Assembly: GCA_013396655.1 (NCBI GenBank)
Contig: WBMV01001910.1
Location: 1,385,591-1,449,590, forward strand
Direction of reading: 5' to 3'
DNA: 64,000 nt
From: Campylorhamphus procurvoides
Taxonomy: Eukaryota; Chordata; Aves; Passeriformes; Dendrocolaptidae
In this document: one piece after another, positions 11,811 through 23,600 of the stretch
Layout of the letters: every line of letters begins with the position of its first letter
How positions within the stretch are numbered: position 1 is the first letter of the stretch
Program-made: the position numbers and the translations under genes
The notes under the pieces: generated by a model
What the model saw: only the letters and a program-made list of their open reading frames with translations
What the model was told of the DNA's origin: nothing
Database searches by the model: none

Positions 11811-14800
11811 GTTTGTTTTGCCCAGTTTTCTGGTGTGCATGCTGTGGTGATTCACTTCTAAAGTTCTTTTTCTGTCATACTGATGTTATGTTTTCCCTCT
11901 AAGAAAAGACTGAGATTCTTGTACCACACTTGATTTCAGAGCTTAGGCATTTGTGGAAAATACCATTTCCTCTGAAGCCATGAGGGCTTTTGGCATTTTT
12001 GCACAGAGTATTGCATTTTCAGGAGCTGGGGTGAGAGTGCACATCTCCAAGTCTGGTCACCAAAAGACATTTGTAAAGCTTTGTCCTGCATGGCAGTCTT
12101 CATTGAAACCCTGCTGGGACTAGTTTTACAAAGTCACTTCTTGAATCACCCATGTACATTATGTTGAAGCAAATTGTCCATCTGACTGCCTTTCAATAAA
12201 GGGAAGTGAGTGGGTCTTGTTGGTTGCTTGCTGCCCCACTTGAGGTAGGTGGGCCTGAGAGCAGCTGAGCTGTGTTCAGCCAGTTCTCTCCTCTCCTCTC
12301 CCACTTTGTCTGAGCACATCTGCCTGCTTAACTGATAACAATGTGACTTCTGTGCCCACTGACCATGATTAGAGCTCCAGCCTCAGAAATGGGGCTTGAA
12401 GTGGCTTGTGGCTGAATTCACAAAAGCATCTTGACCGAACCACTTTGGATTTAGTATAAAGCATAATTTGACAAAGATCTGTGATTTTCCGAATTTGTTA
12501 AAAAAATCCAGGACACTTAGATAACAGTTGGCACTTGGGCTTATAAAACAATTGTCCATGAAAGTGACTAATCTTCCATCAGTGTGTACAGGGAACACTC
12601 ACATGAGCATACACAACCTATGGTAGTTATATGTTATAACAGAATCCCGACAGCTGATAATGGGGTAAACACAGTACGGTTTAGGCATTCTATAACTTTA
12701 GGCAAAGCATTTAAAATTGAAGGTTAAAACTGCATGAGATTACGTCTGTAGAGATCAGGTGTGGTGGGACAGGGTTAGTTGCCCACCAGATCTCTTATAC
12801 ACTAACATCTCCAAATAAAGCACAGTGATTTGGCAAAACAAAAACACCTCCAGCACTCTTAATATTAAGTTTAATGATCAGTCCATTAATCCAAATAAAG
12901 TATAACTGGCAGTGTTGATGAGTTTAGAGGATCAGATGCTCAAAGACTCCCTCAGTTTATGGAGGATCAGCTAATACTGCTGCTGAATTCTTTCTACAAC
13001 AATATAGTTTTTACCCTTGACTCGCAGCATGAGGTCTAACCCTCTTACACCTCTGGGCTCTGCATACAGCTGGCTAATGCACAGTATGATCCAGGATCAC
13101 TGTTTAGGGAACAGCTTTAAAATTGACTCACTCAGCAAACAGCTGTCAGGAGCTGGCCAAAAGAAAATGAGAAGGATAGACATGTTACAAATCTGGTCCT
13201 ATTTATGTGGCTGTGAGGAGGAGTTAGGTGCCATCCTGGGTCACCTGAGGGAAGGTGTTACAACCTCTGTTTTAGAGGTGTCAGGGATCCCTTCTTCCTT
13301 TTGATGCCTGGGGAAGTGGGCCATGCCACCCCACTGCCAAGGTATGCAACCCTTATTTGTTTCACATAAACAGTCCTTTGCTTTATTTTTAATATGATTT
13401 TCCCCCAATTTTTGCAGAAAAATCTCTAAAATTCCTCTCTTCCTCTGTTATATCCCCCTTGGATCTGAGGACCCAGTTCTGAAGCTCAGGCATGCATATC
13501 CCTCCCTAGGTCCCACAGCTCTCGAACATGTCATGATCTTGCTCACTGGGGTTCTTCTGCAGCCTGAGTGGGTTTTCTGCTCATCAGGCCTGCGTCTCAC
13601 ATAGTTGCTGCTCCTTTTTCTCTCCAATTTAGAGGCAAATATGCATTTTCCTTTCTTTCATGAGTGCTCAGAATACTGGGGAAGAGTATACTGTTAGGAT
13701 AAGAGCAGGAACAACAAGGACTACTACTTCAAAAATGTCTCAGCTGAGTTTGTATTAAATATTTCATTGGTTACTACAAATACAGAAATTTCCATATTTT
13801 CAAAGTCTGAATGTATTTCTAGGAAAATTTATAGATGTGTTATCGTGCCTATTCTTCTTACCATTCTTGCCTTCCTCATAAAAATTTTCAATAACAACAA
13901 TTTTATTTTGAAGTATCTATTTCAAATAGACTGAGGAAGTATATCTGAGTTTAGTCCTGTGTCTGTCTTTAGTCTATTTCTCTTTTCTCTGCTCAGATTC
14001 CTTGGAGTTTGTTAAAAAAATAGCACCGCAATTACTTTGACTAATATGTATCTTTGGGTCTATATTTCTTCTATATTCTCCTAAATATTTAGTTATTTGC
14101 CCTCTTTCCCCTAGAAGCCTAAGCAACTAGAGGTCCAATCCTGCAAGGCTTTTTGATTGTCATCCTCACTTAGATGTGGTTCCCTGGAGACAAGGGGGAA
14201 CTTGCGTGACAGAGGACTGTAAACTGAATCCTGAGAATGGAAATGCAATTTTTAAACAAGCAAAAACGAAGCATCAATGTGGTTGACATTGCTTCCCACG
14301 TTGGATTATGTATTGTATATAATCCAATTTAGACCAGTCAAGGAGGGCAAAAGACTTTCATGAGCCAAAACCCAAAGAAGGGGAGAGCCTAAATCCTGTG
14401 AGATTTTGTTTGTATTTCAGAAACTAGCCAGAGAGGAAATACATTTTAAGAAACCAAATTCCATTACTTAGAGCTGACCTGTGATTCTTGCAGTCTCCTT
14501 ACACTCCATCTGCATGTTCCCTCTGGCTTGCATGCTACCATCTCTGAAGTTCCTGCTACTAATCACTACAATATGGATTCTCTAGCCTCAATGTTAACAT
14601 TAAATGTAGTGGCTTTCAGCTGTAGTCCTCAAAGCATTGAGAAAATAAACCCCCCACTAAAAGCCATTTTCAACCTCATGTCACCAGGGACCACAAGGAC
14701 CACCAGCAACTGTCTTGTATTGAATTTTGATCTGTTGCTTTTGCCTTTCCCCCTCAACATGTATTTTTATAGGCTTTGCAGCTACAGAAGTACTGGAACA

Positions 14801-14950
14801 GCAATTCAATCTCCTGCAGGTTGGCATCCAGGCTTCTGCAGTGCCCTGCTCCTCATTTGTAGCTCAGTATCAATCCTGAGCGTTGTCATGAGTCTGTTTG
14901 TGGCTCTCTGTGAGACGTGTACTATGAACGCATGCAGACATGTATGAGCT
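11811..14950. other. Unique non-coding sequence, no gene seen
   Basis: AT-rich sequence without recognised repeats or exons. A 95-codon frame at 13017-13304 and a 139-codon frame at 14528-14947 resemble no protein family known to me. The latter runs up to the start of a short CR1 tail. Confidence 0.5.
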
Positions 14951-14990
14951 TGGAGATCTTTTTCAACCTTTGTGATTCTGTGATTCTCTA
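14951..14990 (+). mobile_element. Very short CR1 3' tail, plus strand
   Basis: The 'GGAGATCTTTTTCAACCTT' segment is followed by TGTGATTCTGTGATTCTC. This matches the final segment and terminal octamer repeats of CR1 in sense orientation. Only about 40 bases are recognisable, so the copy is extremely 5'-truncated or eroded. Confidence 0.7.
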
Positions 14991-16239
14991 TAAGGACAAT
15001 TTCGACCTGAAGATACATAAAAAGTATTAACTAGAGATTGAAATCCAACTTAGCATTTAAAATTATGATGTGCATAGCAAGGAGATGTTTCTGCATGTTT
15101 ACCTCTTTTTTCTGCCAGTTCCTTCCATTTACCACTGCAGCTGAGACCCTCGGCCTCTCATCTAATGCTGGCAGCCACACCAGTGTGACTGGAGCATCTT
15201 TGTTCCCATCTGGTGCCACTCCTGCTTCAGGCAAGAGCAATCAGGAGCCCACAGGTTACTCACAGAAATGAACAATTTCTTGAATAATACTGACATCTTG
15301 ATGCAGCTTTGGCTTGTCCCTAAAAGCTTTTCAGGGATGGTGGCTTGGACTTGCCCTTGGACTGGGCAAAACTCACAAAAGTACACACATGACACTAACA
15401 TTACTATGTTAAGTGATAATAGGGCTGGGTATAGTACATATGACTTTAACTCAGGTGCATGAAGTACAAAGGGGAGCACAGGTACAATCAGATTATGACT
15501 CTTCTCTCCTGCTTAGAGCTGCAGGATGGGACCTGAGCTGTGGCAGGGTGCTGTGCAGGCCTGTGGTAACACCAGAGAGGGATGTTCAGCACTGCACAGG
15601 GACCATGTCACTGAGTACTGGAAGAGTCAAATGGAGCAAAGTGAATGGAGAGGAAGAGGAGAGAAACAAGCCCTGGTCGGTTCCCTGCTGGATCATACCT
15701 GCCCATGCATCTCTGTGGTCACAGACAGGTGTTCCCTCAGTAGACACATGCTTAGGGGAGCTCTGCTGCTGCTCAGCTATTTCTCACTGCTCCTGGGAAG
15801 AAAAACAACTTGAAGGAAAATGTTTGTACTTGCTCCTGGGAAAAGAAGACAGGTTGCCTCACACAGAGCTCACTGGAGTATTAGTTTTGCTCCGGGTTTC
15901 AAACACACCTGTGTACCAGCAGAGCTGTGGGGGCAGCCATCATCTGCAGGGACACCTGCACAGGGCAACACCTTCCCCCATGGCACCTGGAACTGAAAGA
16001 GATTATGTCTGGCCACAACTTGTTCCATGCAAGATAACAAAAAGAGAGTCTGAGCTAGCTCAAGATGTGTTAGAGAAAGACAGATGACATTGTGTCTTGA
16101 ATTTATTTATTTTCTGTACAGATTTCCTATAAATGTGGCCTCTGTTCATCCAGCTGTTCCTCTCACAGTTTGGAGAAGAGGGCTACTGAGGCAGATGGAC
16201 CTCAAAGATCTTCTGGAGTCTATTCTGCAAGTGACTGTG
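14991..16239. other. Unique sequence, locally richer in GC, with a 224-codon open frame
   Basis: No repeat family is recognised before the CR1-like tail near 16240. The region is less AT-rich than its flanks and contains the longest open frame of the window (15413-16087, plus strand). The translation is rich in Cys, Ser and Trp with no motif, signal peptide or repeat I can identify. I do not annotate it as a gene. Confidence 0.5.
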
Positions 16240-16312
16240 TCTTGCCCTTGTAACAGGCAGGTTTGATGGCCTACTAGGTCTTCTCTATCCTATAATACTG
16301 TGATCCTATGTG
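16240..16312 (+). mobile_element. Degenerate CR1 3' tail, plus strand
   Basis: 'AGGTTTGATGGCCTACTAGG' followed by TCTTCTCTATCC and ATACTGTGATCCTATG follows the order of the CR1 terminal region (ggttggactagatgacct, cccttccaacc, octamers) with many substitutions. The element may begin earlier, near 16170, but that part is too diverged to be sure. A CR1-tailed SINE is an alternative, because such SINEs share the 3' end. Confidence 0.65.
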
Positions 16313-17942
16313 ACCCTGCCTGATGTTTCCTCCTCTTCACCACCTGGAGTCTCCAATTGCCCTCCTGCTCTGTCACTCAAGAGGCTTAGTGTTTCTGCCA
16401 AAGCAGCTGCTCCATATGAGATCTGACAAGGAAGGAAGAGAGAATTTCATTCACCCAAACAGAAAACCCTGTGTAAATTTAGAGTGTCAGGAAGGAATAT
16501 TCTTGGCTTGCCTTTCATCTGCACTGTAAAGAATGTATCTAGTGAGTGGTGAGTGGTGATAGTGAGTTGCATCCAAATCCTAATCAGCCAGGAGTATGGT
16601 CACAACCAATAAACTAATCAACCTCTGCAAATTCCAGCCTCTCAGGAGGGGTTAGAACCTATTTATACAGAGTGAGAAAAGACCTCTCTTTCAGAAGCCC
16701 TGGAAGAGCAAAAGCAGGTTTTTTACTGGCACTTGCTTTCTCTTTGCTTTAAAAAAGGGCAGGAGAACAATTGCCCCCTTCTTCCCTGTTACACAGCACT
16801 AGAATATTTGGTTAAAATGAAGCAATTTTTTTCTGAAGAATAGGTTAGGAAGGCACTCACCAATTTGAGAATTTGTGTTGAATTTCATGAGTGATTCTTA
16901 TTGAATAAAAAAAAGGAAGAGTGGGTTTGAATATCACAATGTTTTATTTGGTTGTAATATTTATGAAATGAAACATTTGGGTTCAGAAAAATATTTTTTA
17001 TTTGAAATGTTAGCTTTTAAAAAAGTCTAAAAGCATTTTTAAAAACAGGTTTTGCTATTTCCAAAGGAGTTAGAACTTTCTCTTTGAAGTCAAGGGATCC
17101 ATATAAAGTTAATCTCAGATGACTGATTTTTCTCTTCAATTAGCTTTGCCAATTCAATTTGCTGTCCTCCTCCCTGCTGTGTGCTTCACTTTGGTTTGGC
17201 AGGAGCCAGCTCCATGAGTTCTGTTCCTTTCCTCTTCTCCTAATTTTCTTTATCACTCTAGGTCAAATGGGCATTATTCACCCAATCCAGTTTAAGTCCC
17301 TTTTTACTAGAAAATAATCAGAAAACATTTCTGGAAGAATATTATTTCAATTTCATTTTTATGGAAATGAAAATTCCTTGGAGTCCTTAGGTTTAATGAT
17401 CAAGTAAGGTGCAGAGAAGAAGCTGCACTGACCCCAAGGTTACACAGTTTTCTTGATCCAAGAACAGGAAGATTTAGCTCAGGAAAAATCTTGGTTCACT
17501 GCAGGTTCAGAATTACTGGTTGTCACTGTTCCAGGGGAAACATCTTCTTCCTTATACATTTTTCTAATGACATACGAAAAAAAATCTAATTATTTTTTCT
17601 AGTCATATGTTGAAGAACCATGTGAACCCAACTGCGTCTACCTATCTTGTGTTCAGACAACTTCTTTGCAAGCAAAACCTGATTGTATCATCATTGTCAT
17701 CATAACCTCAAACTCTTCCTAGTCTTTTGAGTGAATCATAGCATCATGATCCAAAAAAGTTGCAGTTCCTTTCACAGTTACTTCACTGGTCTGTTGGACT
17801 TGGAATGACCAAAAAGTTATTTCTTCATTACTGTAATTCAGTTGCATCCTGTTAACCAAGGTCACCATGGCTTTGGATAAGAAGGAACACACAGTTATTA
17901 CATATGCTATGTTTGGCAGAATGCTGCAACCATTTGATCCCC
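16313..17942. other. Unique non-coding sequence, no gene seen
   Basis: AT-rich DNA without recognised exons or repeat families. A short imperfect GTGAGTG tandem run lies at 16540-16556. Confidence 0.55.
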
Positions 17943-17981
17943 GCTGTGAGTTAGGCCAGTGTGCCTGGCCTAACTCACAGC
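17943..17981. repeat. Perfect 16-bp hairpin, 7-base loop
   Basis: The left arm GCTGTGAGTTAGGCCA (17943-17958) and right arm TGGCCTAACTCACAGC (17966-17981) are exact reverse complements around the loop GTGTGCC. No transposon termini or target duplications are seen around it. The stem is too short for a canonical microRNA precursor. A template-switch mutation during replication is a likely origin. Confidence 0.95.
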
Positions 17982-19429
17982 ACCCTCCTCTGTAGCATAG
18001 CCTTGGTCTCCTTCGCTTATGTATAAGTCCCCTTTTGATTTAAATCCTTGTTCATTGAAATAGGTGGTAAACCTTCTATTCTGTTCAGAAGTGAAGACTT
18101 CACAGGCATTCCAAGGAGAAAAACCTCTTCCTCTTTATACTTTGTACTTCATGCTACCTGATGTTAAATTATATCTGATGATATTTCACTGGTAGTGAAA
18201 AAGAAAAAAGGGTCAGGTAAGCAACTTCATATGAGCTGTACCTAGAAGATCAAATGTGACCATGTCATGACTAAACAAAGAATCTACATATTTGCAACTG
18301 CCAAGTGGAGAAGTGATTTTTCATACTGAATAATCACTTTGTTGGAAACTGAGTCTAGACACACTCAATAAGAAAGTGACATTTTTTAAAAAGGATGATA
18401 AGGAATTACCAGCTGAAATAACTGACCTAGGCACATGATGGAGTTTTCTATTCTGGAAGTCTTTAAATAAAGGTATTTTAATAAAAGACACATCTTTGTC
18501 ATTATGTTCTTTTCTGTAATGATAATTTGGAATTCTCAGACCTCCATGCATACATAGGTCAGACTACATACTACAAGTGCTTCTCCTTTTAAAACTTGTA
18601 ATTTTCTTTCTAAATAAATTCACCATCATGGACAACTCTTGCTTTATTTCTGATCACTAGAAATTACAATAATTACTTTCTTGATTGCCAGCTTATGTAC
18701 TATATTAGAAAAATGTATAAACGGTTTTCAAATTCACTGAGTTTACAGAGCTGCCATGTTAAACATTTTGTGAGCATTTTTTGATCACAGTGCTGCAGGG
18801 ATGGGGAATAATACTGCAGACAGGGCTGAAAAGATAAACCTAGTGACTTCACATTGCTTTTACATAAATCCTCATCAAACTTGAGAGTCATATTCTGTAC
18901 AGTAATGCCTCATGAAAGTGTTTATGAATCTTCATTTTGATGATTCTTTTGTCTATAAAATAAACATTTTTGACCACAGAGTATCCTTTTGCCTTTAGAT
19001 ATCTGACCTTTCACAAAGAAGAGCTTCATAGTGTGGCGTTTATGCATTAGGAAATGTGATGCTTATCACACTTCCCTTGCTTCCCCACTTTGTTGTAACT
19101 CAGCAAATGGCTCCCTAATTATTTCTTTATGAGTTAAACCACATCATTTTCTCTTTTGGGGATGGGTCAGCCTAAAAGCCAGAGCAAGTGAAATCTTGCT
19201 CCTTTGGGGGCAGAAAATGCCTTTCTCAAAAAAAAATATAAGAACAGTAGCATGTTTTCACTGTCAATACCAAAGTAACCATGTTCTCCAAGTGGGAATT
19301 GAACCTTAAATTAGTAGACATGAAAACATTAAATAAACTACCATTTTTCATGGAAAAATCTCATATGTAAAAATTGAATTTTACACAGCTCAGCAAAATG
19401 ATTCCTTGCCTTCTGTCCTGAAGAGGAAC
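17982..19429. other. Unique AT-rich sequence, no gene seen
   Basis: No recognised repeat, RNA gene or exon. Open frames are at most 76 codons and unrecognisable. Confidence 0.55.
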
Positions 19430-19660
19430 CGCTAACAAAGAGTTGGTGAAGTTATGAATTTGTGGCAAGTGATGGCAAAGGAGTGCCTTATACACGGGTT
19501 GAGACGATATGCCAGAGCACAGAGAAAAATTTCAGAGGCACCAGTAGGAGAAGGAAAAGGGCAGAACAGGCAGGCTGGAGAGCGACCTGATGGGCTCCAG
19601 TCCCAGCTGAGTTCCCCATCCGGGCGCTGGGAGACCCAACCCACGAACGTACGACGTTTG
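19430..19660 (+). other. Small CpG-rich patch of unknown nature
   Basis: About ten CpG dinucleotides lie between 19430 and 19656, seven of them in the last 75 bases (around CCGGGCGCTGGG and ACGAACGTACGACG). The surrounding kilobases are nearly CpG-free. The local composition is also richer in G. An 81-codon plus-strand frame (19454-19699), arginine-rich and without known homology, spans the patch. It could be a small promoter or enhancer element, a non-coding exon, or a fragment of an inserted element such as an old LTR. No terminal repeats are visible. Confidence 0.55.
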
Positions 19661-20591
19661 ACTCCCCCTCTTGGCAGGTTATTAGTTGTAAGAGAATAGA
19701 TTAGAGTCCCCTTTTTTTTTTAGGGTTCCCCTCCCCCATTGCTTTAAGCAGATTATTAGAATTTCCTTTCCCTGTGCTAATTATACACCTGAAAATACTT
19801 TCAGCTTAAACCAGAGCATTTTGTTCAGTGATTCAACATAAAGCTATTTCATTCCTTTTAAAACAAATGGACTCTACTCTTGTTTTGCTCTTGTTCTGTC
19901 TCTTGGAACTATCTCGGGCTAGTTTCTATGACCTGTTGTTTCACATTATGAATAAATTGGTTTTCTTCACTTTGGTTATCCGCTAATCCCTTTTAGGCAT
20001 ATGATAGTTTTGGAACTTTATACAGTGTCTCTGGTTAATGTACCTCTGAGAAGTTAGATAAGGCTGATCCTTATTTAGCCTGCATTCAGTAGAAATACAT
20101 TGAGCTATTTTTGGCTGAGTGCCCTTTTAATTTTCCAAGTTCTCAAATGGAGTCATTTAAAGTATAAAAATGTATGAACATCTTTCCTCTGAACTAAATG
20201 GCACTCTTTTTCTTGGCTTAATTTCCTTTGGAAGTAAAAGCTATACTATGCTTCACTGATACCAACAATCAGTAATGTAGTGTAGGTTGCCAGACATAAA
20301 GATTAGATAAGTGTTTGAATTTCCAGTAGTGTTTTCATGGAATTGTCTATATGTAGCTCATATTCTGTTCTGAGGACCCACTGGGCTAGCAATGCTAGTT
20401 ATATTTCTCATCTAAATGGAAACTATGTTTGCTAAAGTGGAAGGAATTGAAAACTATTTGATGTGTATTTATACTTTTTAAAAAACAGTCTAAAGGTCAA
20501 TATTGAAGCTGTTCCTGAACTATTCTAGAATCAGAGAAACCCTTGAAATGCAATATTTACACTGCACAGTTTGCTCTAAATGGTGCAGAAT
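19661..20591. other. Unique AT-rich sequence, no gene seen
   Basis: Starts with a T run and C-rich segment (19710-19740), then ordinary AT-rich DNA. Nothing recognised. Confidence 0.55.
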
Positions 20592-20690
20592 TACAAAAAA
20601 ACCCAAACAAAATAAAATAAAAAGACCAAAAAAAAACCCCCAAACCAAACAAAAACCAACCAACCAAAAGCAAACAACCCCCCCCAAAAG
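20592..20690 (+). repeat. A/C-rich low-complexity tract
   Basis: About 100 bases consisting almost only of A and C (AAACCCAAAC, AAAACCAACCAACC and similar), ending in a run of C. A 65-codon frame that reads through it (20503-20700) is lysine/proline/threonine-rich only because of the repeat. Confidence 0.9.
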
Positions 20691-23600
20691 ATGCTTTTAG
20701 TATCTCCTAACCAAATTTCCCTTTAAGATGAACCTGTGATCTCTGTTATTTGATACTGGAATAACAGTGATTTTCTAGTAACAATCAATTCTGCTCTAAG
20801 AAGTAACCATGATTACTCAACAGAGCTATTCCTTGACTTATTTCTGTAGACTGAGGTTTTGTTCCTGTCATTGTGTGATCACCAAGACAGCTTGGAGAGA
20901 TGGGGCTGTATTTGATTTCTCTTCAGCATCATCAGTTTTGAAGGAAGTGAAAAATCTTTTTTACATAAAATTTCCTGAAATGCACATGTTTCTCAACAAA
21001 ATTCTATTGCAAGAATCAAACTTTTCCCCTGCCTTCCCTTTTAAAATGTTTATCCGCTGGTTGAATTTTCTCAGTCTCCCACTATGAGGAAGCTGGAAGT
21101 TATAAAATTCAATATTTATAGGCCAAGCCTATTAATATCTCACTTTTTTCAACAAAACCAATAGTTGAATTCTTCTGCTGGCCAAGACAATTTAGGCAAC
21201 ATTAAAAGAAATTTCAGTTTTGTCTCTTCCAGAATACTCAGAAAGATCCTTGTGTTCCAGAGCTGAAATACTCATCAATTGTAATTCATAAAGCCCTCAA
21301 TTATTAATCTTGTTGTGTTACTCTGTCATGGATAGAGGAGTGCTTGCTCAGGATGAAAGGAAATTAAGAGGTCTGGTTGGTAGGGTTCATTTTGGCACCC
21401 TGGAAAGTGCAGGAACAGGGCACTTTGCCACTATATCTCATATGCTGTTTAATCCTTCCAGCCAGATTTGCTGCTTGGTGTGTCTGTGAGGCATGAACCT
21501 GTTCTTCCACTGTCCCCATGGGAGGACAGGAGCAATGACATTGTCAAACAATACCTGTGCATTTTAGGACTGTTTTGGCCAGGTGCTTTTCATGTCATCA
21601 GGGCCAGATGCACTAGGAATAAGGTATTTTTTTCTTGCTACTCTTCCCCTACAGAGTGCCTTCCTCCCACTCCTAGTTTAAAGTTTGAAATTTCAGAATT
21701 ATACTGCAAAATTGCGTAGTTGAGCAGCTCGTGAACCTGGGAGCACCCCAGGATGGGATGTCAGTGGAGGCTTCATATGGGCTGTGGAGAACAGCCAGTG
21801 TTAATGCACACAACTGCGTTCCATGGGGTCTTTTTGTGCCTTGACCTCAGAAAGTTTCAGTGGGCTTCAGAGAGTGTGTTTGTAAAATATGGAGGATGCA
21901 AAGGTGGGAGGTGAGACTGTCTCTCTTTATATTCTACTTATTCATTTTTACCCACTTCCTAAATTCTTCCCCAGAGTCTCAAGGGATCATTAGTTTCATA
22001 TAAAGCTAACAACTTGTGTATCTTTCCAGTATTTAGGTAAGTGGAAAAGAGCCCATTTTCCTAATCTCATTGGCATCTAGATTGTATTTCATGGATTTTA
22101 TCATATGGAACTAATATTTCAGTACATGTCAAAAAGACTTTGCTTAATACAATCCAGCATTACTGATTATACTGGCCAATTTACACAACATTATGAAACA
22201 ATTAGGATGATACCTATGCAATATGAATATGGTGTAAGTAAAAATGAGCTGAGCAACACGATGGTGAACAGACCTATTTACGGGGCACTCTTTGCTGGAT
22301 ACTTGACTGAACAAAGAGGGACAGAGACGAAATAGATGGGAAGGTGCTTCCCTGTAAGCCTGAGGCTTGTGTACGTGCAGCACTTGCACATTCAAGTGTG
22401 CACAAGAGGCAACGATGGACAAAAGACCTTATCAGAGCTACTCCTTCTGAAAAGTCTTGCTGGAAAACACAGAGGAGTGCAGGGTTTTTGCCATTCCAGC
22501 TCATTTGTGTGCCTGAGGCCAGTGCTAAAGTCATAAATATTGCTCAGAAAAATGGGTAGGTATTACACTGTTGGACTTATGGAAGAAAATGAGTTTACCA
22601 GTCTGCTCTCATGGAGGCATGAGAAGGGATCTGCCCTGGGAACTTTTCTGGGAGTATGGAGATCAAAGTGGTCTGTGAGAGGAGGGGGATGTTGTTGGGA
22701 ATGAGACAGTCTCTCACACAAATCAACCCATGCAGGGTCCTCCCAGAAGTGTGTTGGGTTTTCTTGTAAGGAGTAGGGGCAAGGAGTGAAACATAGACAT
22801 ACACGCACACAGCCAGACCCTTTGTGCCCCAAAGCTTGTCATGCAAATATGGGCAGAGAGCTTCCAAGGAAAGCTGTGGAAATGGTTTACCCCAGGTGGT
22901 TTATTTTCAAAGTGGCATAGCAGTAGTTTGCATGAGTTTCGTCCCCTGATGAGTTTGGTGGGCAGTCCTCTACATACTAACGACAGTGGCAGGGTAGGTT
23001 GACAAGTTTCACATACACAGCAAGTTATCCTAGTATCAGGCCCTTTTGCAGGGCCAGAAGTGGAAAATACTAGGGTCAGAAGGAGAATAGGTACATATAA
23101 TGTGCCATCTGGTAAATTATTTGAATAAAAGCTGATGAGGAATCTTGTGTGCATGCTCTGGGCAAAGTTTTAGCATCACCAGAACCTGTTGTCCTGTGAG
23201 TGGTGCATGGCAGGAGTTTAGCATTGATGTCTCATGGCACCAACTGCCACTGCCCTCCTGAAGGCATGAACAGTGTATCTAAGTCTAACTCTACGGCTCC
23301 TGTTCCTGTAGCATTGCAACAATTTTATGCATCAAAGTCCCGCTGCAGTCTCTCCCTCTCTTCACCTCTGTTGCCTTGGGGTCTTGTGGGACTCCCAAAG
23401 TTTCTCACATTTTCCTTTAAAGTGATTACTTCTGGACATTCAGCTGTGAAAGGGGAATGGGATTCTGGCAACTTTAATGTAGTCCAAGGGTATTTAGGTT
23501 CAAGTGATGACAAATGGATGTAACTAATATATTAAAGTACGAGTCTGTAAGTACTCCCATCCTCAGAGTAGTTTTGCTTGTTTTTAAATACAGTTTCAAA

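Noticed and set aside
12755..12800. GGTGTGGTGGGACAGGGTTA segment considered as an LTR edge
   Set aside because: No matching second terminus, primer-binding site, polyadenylation layout or target duplication could be found.
15885..15910. CCGGGTTTCAAACAC considered as a Pol III B-box of a tRNA or SINE
   Set aside because: No A-box at the right distance, no cloverleaf and no SINE body.
17715..17745. GAATCATAGCATCATGATCC considered as a CR1 octamer tail
   Set aside because: No adjoining CR1 3' UTR segment on either side.
22563..23154. Overlapping 89-, 90- and 143-codon minus-strand frames
   Set aside because: Three different frames overlap with no homology or shared motif, consistent with chance.
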